A stretch of DNA of 64,000 bases from Plectrocnemia conspersa (Eukaryota > Arthropoda > Insecta > Trichoptera > Polycentropodidae), in contig VTFK01000094.1 of assembly GCA_009617715.1 (NCBI GenBank), positions 682,001 to 746,000 of the forward strand, given 5' to 3'. Below are positions 58,014 through 64,000 of this stretch, piece after piece (the stretch's first letter is position 1; each line of letters opens with the position of its first letter). Both the position numbers and the translations under genes were made by a program. The notes under the pieces were generated by a model that was not told the origin of the DNA, made no database searches, and saw only the letters and a list, made by a program, of their open reading frames with translations.

Positions 58014-58718
58014 AATAGGGTTCTCAATTATTCGTATTTTAACTATTCGAATATTAAACGAAAAATAGATGAAGTATTTTAATATATTAGTCATTATTTT
58101 CTTAGTTTTTACTGATATAAATGTATTAAATAAATTATTGCAAAAAATAAAATAATTCCCTGTAAAATATTATTTTATTTTTTAATAATCGGTAAACTTT
58201 TTGAATTTTATAAATATGCATAACACAATCCTGTGCGTTTTATTAATCAGTATAGGGGGCAAAAGGTAAATGCTTAATTTATTATTACATACTTTTTGAT
58301 CAGGGACGTCATTTCAGGAGTTCAACTAACCATAGTTAAGATTAACTGCGATTTAATTAATTCAGCAAAATTGATGGATCATTTTAAATACATAATTTTA
58401 TCGAATTTATTTTATATACAATAGCTAGTAATGTTTGGAACGAATTTGATATACATGAAGATCGGATAAGTATCGGCATTTGTTTTGTGCGGATTTGCAT
58501 GTAAATTAAATAACTAAAAATAGATTAACCGCAATCGAATTATTGAATTGAATGAAATAAAATATGTTCATCTTGAAACAAAAAATACAAAAATGTAACA
58601 CGAAATTCACAAACATATGCAATAATAAAGGGTGGGCCTTTTCAAGATTTTGTTTCGTTCAACGAACGAATTCTGTTAATTTCGATGATAGTAGACACGG
58701 CCGAGAAACATTGTATTC
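58014..58718 (-). repeat. Dispersed repeat R1, copy B (inverted)
   Basis: About 705 bp matching 17893-18511 in reverse orientation. It starts AATAGGGTTCTCAATTATTC and ends near GACACGGCCGAGAAACATTG. It is longer than copy A because of AT-rich extra sequence near 58075-58180. A 136-codon frame at 58564-58974 starts inside it and has no family features, so it is not called as a gene. Confidence 0.85.
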
Positions 58719-59501
58719 AAAAATGTTTTTCGAACGCGTAAAAGCATTTTATGTTGAGAAGCGTCTCATTATCTCGCATAAACAAAATAAACGCATAAAG
58801 GACCATGGATGTTGGAGCGACACCAGCCACTCTAATACTCTGAATAAAAAACGACTACCTGTGTTGCTCAGGTGTATACAAATTGTTTCGTTCTATGATT
58901 TTTTAAATTTCATTCGAGATAGTATAGAGGAATGTATTGATTTCGTTTTTTACCTACCTAACTATTTGAGGTGAATGATTAAAAAAATTATGCAGAAATC
59001 ATCATCTTTTTTAAAAACCCAAACTAAACGTCACCCAGCTATATCTCGTTTTCATTCAAATAACTTTTGACGACGCTTATATATTATCTAATGTTATTTT
59101 TGTCGTAAAAAACTAAAAGTATCTTATTGTATCAAACTAATAATTAATAATTCAAATACCGCAAATTACCGATATTATGCAACGAACAAAGCTTCGATAA
59201 AAAACAAGCACCAACCACTTAGTCATTATCCAAATATTTGCCGAATCACTTTTCGTGCGTGTTATTCAAGCTACGTCAGCGACGCCGCATCTTTCACGAC
59301 CAATGGAGCACATCTTCTCCAGTTATTTCACGAATTCGACCTCATCTCGCTGAGCAAGCCTTGCTCTATCTATTCTAGAATCCGTCTTTCCGCACCGAAA
59401 GGGCGCCGCTCGCGTTACGAAACGCTCAATCTGTGGTGCTCAGTCTTGATTGCGAAAGATTTATTATTGTTCGACGATGGTGTTTGGCGAAGGTCACTCA
59501 C
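58719..59501. other. AT-rich DNA then a CpG-rich block downstream of exon A
   Basis: The part at 59.20-59.50 kb is CpG-rich and lies immediately inside the first intron if exon A is real. It may hold regulatory sites. No other exon was seen. Confidence 0.35.
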
Positions 59502-59578
59502 CTGAGACGGGTGGGGGGAGGGAGACCTTCGACGACACGCGGCCTTATTTTTTCTTCGTCAATACGTGATGTGTCCAT
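59502..59578 (-). CDS. Candidate alternative first exon A of the unidentified membrane protein gene
   Basis: Twenty-five codons plus two bases from an ATG at 59578 (MDTSRIDEEKIRPRVVEGLP, then PPTRL). It ends at CCGTCTCAG|GTGAGTG, a full-consensus donor. It leaves in phase 2, so it cannot join the body exon at 8644 directly: that would hit a stop within a few codons. It does fit through the candidate 46-bp exon at 9299-9254, which takes two bases in and exits in phase 0. It could equally belong to another minus-strand gene, or to a transcript with an exon that I missed. Confidence 0.45.
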
Positions 59579-60479
59579 TTCATCAAAGTCCACGTAACAC
59601 CAATAAACGCATATCTACGTTGTTTTTTATTATCCAAATTGCGTCGTTGCATAATGGTTTATCATTATCATAAATGTGTTTTTTTTTATTGAAAAAAAGG
59701 TTTTGTAACGTTTATGGTATGATGTGCAGCCGATGAGTTGTTAAGGTCGCATGCGTAAGGACTGGCCTCTAACAACTTGCGGTGAAATTTGCATTAAATA
59801 TAATAAGATACAATGTATGTATGCAATATGCAGTAGCTTCTGTTTCTTAAGCTAGGCGTGGTGATAAAATTTCGCGTGTAGAGCTTTCTGCTTGTAAAGC
59901 TCCCGATAGTGTAGGGTTAATATCACGTTACAATCTGGTTTTGTTCCGCTTAATCGAGTGTGTTAAATTGTTAATTATGTTAATAGCACACGATGCGTTA
60001 CAGTTCTGATTAATATTGATTTTATCTGATACCTAACATATTTTATGGCAAACTATTGTACAATATATTTTTTAAATTAACATAAACTTAACTCTCATAT
60101 ATAGACCATCTCAAGTATTGTATGTATTAAAATAAGTTGAGTTACTCTTCTGTATATAGAAGCTTAATGTAACTAAATACACAAGCAAGCAAATAGATGT
60201 ATCTGTATATCCGCAATTGAGTCGAAGATGTGTTGTCCAATCTTAACGTGGTTTTCGACTATACTGTAAATTTCTTCGAGAACGTGTATGGAACGTTTTA
60301 TACCCCAAAGTATTTGTTTGTTTGACCCGTGAGGCACAATTTAAATCTTGATATAACTTGTTTATGTTTATTGCACAAAAACATATTTTTAAACGATAAA
60401 TAATATTTATAAGTCGTTGTTGTTGGTCGCTCTTTCTATAGTTGGATTGTTATAGACTCATGTACAATTTAACAAGTCT
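59579..60479. other. Upstream of exon A, mostly AT-rich
   Basis: The sequence immediately upstream of exon A on the minus strand is AT-rich, with few promoter-like features. No other exon or element end could be defined. Confidence 0.3.
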
Positions 60480-60980
60480 GGTCGAAGAGAACCTTAACCT
60501 ATTTACCTGGTCAACCTTCTGTTTAGTGGAAATGCTGAATTTGAAATTTGACTGCTTGAATCGGAATCCAGAAAAAACTGACGATTAAGATTTTATCAGA
60601 AAATACAAAGGAATAAAGTCCAGAATCATCCACGTTTGATCTTCTGGTCAAATAAGGCTCAGTAAAACAACATTGCCATGTGTCAAGTTGTCATATTTTC
60701 CAGATCTCCTTGCTCGGCAGAATTCAAAAAAACGTATAGCTTTTCTGAACGATTCCAAAAAATGTAATCTTGCTAGAATTTAAAGAAGCAGCAATTTTTA
60801 CCAATCAAATTAAGGCTGTGAGACACACAGGGAACGTAAATGGCTTGTCTATTTTTCCGATTAAATATGTTTTGTACATCTTTATAAACACCAGACATGT
60901 TCGCGCATTGTCGTATCCTTGACCAGAGGTCAATAATATTTTTTTTTTCATTATTTTTTGCTTTTGAAATTTTTCAATTC
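60480..60980 (-). pseudogene. hAT transposase remnant (ZMYM1-like central region)
   Basis: On the minus strand, with frameshifts, it reads GQGYDNAR, then MSGVYKDVQNIFNRKNRQAI and YVPCVSHSLNLIGKN. Later fragments include EKLYVFLNSAEQ. The motif GQxYDxAxxMSGxxxxxQ followed by YxxCxxHxLNL is typical of ZMYM1-type hAT transposases in animals. Multiple stops and an out-of-frame start show that it is inactive. The R7 segment lies just upstream, at 61074-61118. Confidence 0.75.
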
Positions 60981-61073
60981 ACTGCTACTGATTTTGCACC
61001 CTTTCCATCCTTCACCTGAGGCAAGTGCCTTGATCGCATCACCCTCGTACTGCCTCTGGTGTATTGTACAGAA

Positions 61074-61118
61074 CGTGAATCGCCAATAAATTATTGAAGT
61101 GACACGCGCTCCGTATAT
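61074..61118 (+). repeat. Short repeat R7, copy B (hAT-associated)
   Basis: GTGAATCGCCAATAAATTAT then TGAAGTGACACGCGCTCCGT matches 53911-53953 with a few changes. Confidence 0.7.
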
Positions 61119-61162
61119 TCCCTATGAAAGAAGAACGCGATATTATAATGCCTGCACTACAC

Positions 61163-61315
61163 TCTCTGGAAGTTGGCCAATATTGGCCAAGGACGGAGAA
61201 TATAGTGGGTTACTTCGGTCGAGTTCGGTTCTGCCCGCTCTAAAATCTCTCAGAAGTTGTCCGAGGTTACCGAGAACGGGAGGTAAAGTGGGGGTAATTC
61301 AGTCGACTTCGAGCG
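61163..61315. repeat. Diverged tandem repeat with an 18-bp palindrome
   Basis: A segment from CTCTGGAAGTTGGCC through GTGGGTTACTTCGGTCGAGT recurs about 84 bp later as CTCTCAGAAGTTGTCC through GGGGGTAATTCAGTCGACTT. The first copy contains the perfect palindrome TTGGCCAATATTGGCCAA (61173-61190). The block is GC-rich, and its open 92-codon frame is probably a by-product of the repeat. Confidence 0.6.
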
Positions 61316-62140
61316 CTTCCGAATATTGTCGGCAAAAGGACCGAAGTCGGAGCTGCTCTTTCGAGCGCGAGCGGTGAGATACTTCCCCTTTCGCTCTCTC
61401 GCGTGCTAAGTGACGAGAGTGAGAGAGATTATGATCTGCTGTTTCGCAAACTGAGATAGAACGAGTAACTCTGTTCAATTTCAGTATGCGCGTAGGCGTG
61501 CTGTGGTTAACACGCATGTCGAGCGCTGCATCGTGGTCACGTGGTAAAGTTATAATTCCACATGCTTATCGGGGACTTCGACAGACTTACTGATATCTTT
61601 GAATATTTTAGGGCACCAAAAGGGATTAATTATATTTTTGATAGTATATTCTTCTAACAGATATCGTTATTATATTTTTTTTTAATATAAAATTAAATAA
61701 TTAAAAAATAATTAGTGGTACTTGATTTTGTTAAAAAAAATCGTTTCGAATATCCTTATGTATTTTCCTAGATCGGTTTATATACATGTCACACCATAAC
61801 GAATTCATATTTAGAATCGATGGTGACAAATTCTAGGATAGTCACAGATGTGGTGTTCGTATTCTGAAGTAGCATTTTTATGCCTTATGACATTTTGCAA
61901 AAGCCGACAAAGATTTTGCGTAAATTGAATATTTAGGACCGAAAAGTTTTCACTGATATTGTATTGGCGAGTGCCCACACAAACTTTTATAATTATCAGT
62001 AGCGTAATTTTAATAAAATGACAATTTAAAAATTGCGATTATTTGGCATATTTTTCAATCGCGCGCAAATATGCCAGCTGTACGTGACAGAAGCCGCCGT
62101 CCGGACGGCATATGAAATTTGCGACAGTGTGGTCGCTTAC
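61316..62140. other. CpG-rich tail of the repeat, then AT-rich DNA
   Basis: 61.32-61.56 kb is GC-rich (for example CGAAAGAGCAGCTCCGACTT on the minus strand). The remainder is AT-rich, with no exon or element end seen. Confidence 0.3.
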
Positions 62141-62290
62141 TCGAAGTCGTAGGCCTCGGCCGACTTCAGTTGTAACTTCGGTTCGGATAACTTTAAGAGA
62201 GTAGTGCAGGCATAAGAGTGTACAGTGTGAGTCGAATACAACTGTTCCCAAGTGTTCAAGTGAAGCTCGGAAACACAGCAAACTATTCAT
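62141..62290 (-). other. Open frame that could be a further first exon (weak)
   Basis: From an ATG at 62290 (MNSLLCFRASLEHLGTVVFD) the frame reaches GGCCTACGACTTCGA|GTAAGC in phase 0 after 50 codons. The phase would fit the body exon. However, the donor is moderate, the sequence is Cys/Leu-rich and unlike the other candidates, and the GC-rich patch resembles the repeat at 61.3 kb. I list it as a possibility only. Confidence 0.2.
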
Positions 62291-63918
62291 ATTAACTTTG
62301 AGGAATAAGTTTCACGCCTTATGTGTCGAAAATATTCTGAACTGGTGACCATGATAATATTTTACATTTTATTTAAAGTACCAAAAAATATCGAATTCTC
62401 ATCGCCTCACATGATGCAAACGAATTTATACAAAAGTTCAATATTACGTATCTGATCATAGTAGTTTAAAATCAAAAATTTCCATTTTTAAGGCAGAAGC
62501 GATGTTTATCATTAAAATAAATCAAAATACCAGTACAAGCAGTAAAACTATTTTGTTACTTGAAATTATTATTATACATTAGTTTAAATTATTTTTATGC
62601 GCTTTTACGCTTTGGGTTAACGCCTTTTGCCAATTATGCTACAGCTGTAGATTCACAGCAATAACGAATTCAAATTGTATGTTTTATTCAGTTAAGAAAA
62701 CATATATCTATCCTAAATTAACTTCAGGAAATTAATTACTCTTCCAGTTATATGTATATTAACTTCATAAAGTCAATTTCACACGATTTCGGGTTCGTTA
62801 GCCTATACTTTTAAACTTAAATTCAGTTAATTGCCTTCGGTAGCGTTACGGCTATACCCCTGTGTATATTAATGAATTGTATTTATAACAATTCTTCATA
62901 AAAACGGCCTTGATATTGATTTCTACCTACTTGTCCTTAATCGCGCGTTGCTCTTTCACATTGCATTTCTGTGGGTACGCACGCCATAAAGACCACGTAC
63001 ACGTAATCTAACAGCGGTGTCAGATATTTCTGACCATTCGGTACTAGTAAGTACCTTTTGTTATGGCGCTTATTTCGATTAATTAAGCCCAAGGGCGGCA
63101 ATAATCGTTAAACGTCGGGGTCCCGTCGAAGGGTTAACGATCGTGCCAATAGTTACGCAATCGTATTATTATTGTAATTAATGTCCGTGTATTTGTGTAG
63201 ATGTATGTATCTTCGTGCTGTTTGTTTTGTTTTGTGTTTAATTTTTGATCTTATGTTTAATGTCTCATCCGCGCCTTAATGACTGTAAAATAATAGCCCT
63301 TCAAATGGGCCAAGAACACGGATCGTGATTTTCCGCTCGCGGAGTAGAGACGGCGATTGAGGATTGGCGTTGAGCGCATCATTTGTGTCATTGTCGTGTG
63401 CTTTTGCGTATTTTTGTTGTGCTTGTTCGTGTTGCGGATGTTAGTGATGCCGCGCAAGGGCAGATAGAATAGAATAGTGAAAAATATTTTAAAGATCTAA
63501 CAAATAGATGTATTGGGCTCATCATTTTTTTATACCCCATCTTCCATCCATTTTAGTTGCAAATCCTGCCTATTTCTGCTTTTGCAGATGAGAGTCAATA
63601 AAGAGGTAGACATATATATACAAATGTATAATATTTTCATAGATTTTATTTTTGCACCTTTTTATTACTTACCTCCAACATATTCCAAATGCAATTTTTT
63701 AATCTTTCCCTCAAACCTGTCGAGCTGCTGAAGATAAAGAAATAGTCTTATTTAATTTTTTTTAGTCTGATTTAAAACTAGACCGCGGCTAAGCCATCAA
63801 ACGTTGTATCATTAGAAGCCCTAAATAAATCAATTTTGCATTTTAATTTTAAAATTTTACGCTTACCAAGTATAAAATTGTCAAATGGTTTTAACTTATT
63901 ATTGAAGAGTATAGAATG
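62291..63918. other. AT-rich DNA with a CpG-rich patch near 63.0-63.45 kb
   Basis: The patch contains GTCGAAGGGTTAA near 63125, similar to the TTAA-element ends elsewhere. It also has a minus-strand frame with the fragment MTQMMRSTPILNRRLYSASG. No donor of quality ends that frame. No gene is called. Confidence 0.35.
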
Positions 63919-64000
63919 AAGATTTTGAAAAAGCCTTTGACAAAATTGAAGTCATGATTTTGCTGCAAAAACTCTCGAATCTCGGATTTTGTGATAATTT
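63919..64000 (+). mobile_element. Non-LTR retrotransposon reverse transcriptase fragment at the window edge
   Basis: The + strand frame reads EDFEKAFDKIEVMILLQKLS then NLGFCDN. This is the reverse-transcriptase block around (D)xEKAFDxIxxxxLLxKLxxxG of Jockey-type non-LTR elements. It is open to the last base, so the element continues to the right of the window. Upstream sequence does not extend the frame cleanly, suggesting 5' truncation or decay. Confidence 0.65.

Noticed and set aside
58564..58974. 136-codon + strand frame
   Set aside because: Its first part lies inside repeat R1 copy B, whose other copy is not open in the matching frame; composition is AT-driven.
63257..63457. Possible further first exon (MTQMMRSTPILNRRLYSASG)
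   Set aside because: No usable donor within the frame; the CpG-rich patch alone is not enough.

Overview
The window reads as AT-rich arthropod (probably insect) nuclear DNA. The reasons are short coding exons with GT-AG introns, an insect-type nudC gene, a CAAAATGG start context, and many decayed DNA transposons (piggyBac-like MITEs, pogo/Tigger, Tc1, hAT) plus tRNA-derived SINE relics. I saw no bacterial operons, rRNA, intact tRNA genes or CRISPR. The order cannot be fixed by eye. Coding sequence is a very small part of the window; most of it is intron, repeat and CpG-rich non-coding DNA.

Left part (about 2.1-5.8 kb, + strand): the first four coding exons of nudC, the dynein/Hsp90 co-factor. 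They are open and joined in phase for 174 codons, up to the lead-in of the CS domain. The CS-domain and C-terminal exons are not visible in the ~2 kb before the next, convergent gene, or anywhere else that I could read.

Convergent to nudC (7.79-8.64 kb, - strand): the body of a gene I do not recognise. It encodes a Ser/Asn-rich segment, a single strongly hydrophobic helix near the C-terminus, and either a short basic tail (spliced, with an AATAAA just downstream) or a shorter tail if the last intron is retained. The body exon begins in phase 0. Up the minus strand there are at least four ATG exons with good donors (near 11.1, 24.9, 48.6 and 59.5 kb). Three end in phase 0 and could join the body directly; the fourth ends in phase 2 and would join through a candidate 46-bp exon at 9.3 kb. 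My model is one gene with alternative promoters spread over about 52 kb, so that most of the window is its intron. RNA evidence is needed.

The rest of the window alternates between AT-rich DNA with no recognisable content and islands of GC/CpG-rich sequence (near 11, 13, 16, 17, 20, 23, 25, 33.8, 38.7, 44, 45, 48.7, 52.4, 55.7, 59.3, 61.3, 62.1 and 63.3 kb). Some islands coincide with candidate first exons; one has a dense cluster of TGACG/CGTCA motifs, another a perfect palindromic kappaB site. Mobile remnants include two clear TTAA-flanked MITEs, a TA-flanked pogo-like MITE, a Tigger transposase tail, a Tc1 transposase tail, two hAT relics, and the start of a non-LTR reverse transcriptase running off the right edge. 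Several dispersed repeat pairs recur, including a ~0.6-0.7 kb pair in opposite orientation 40 kb apart.
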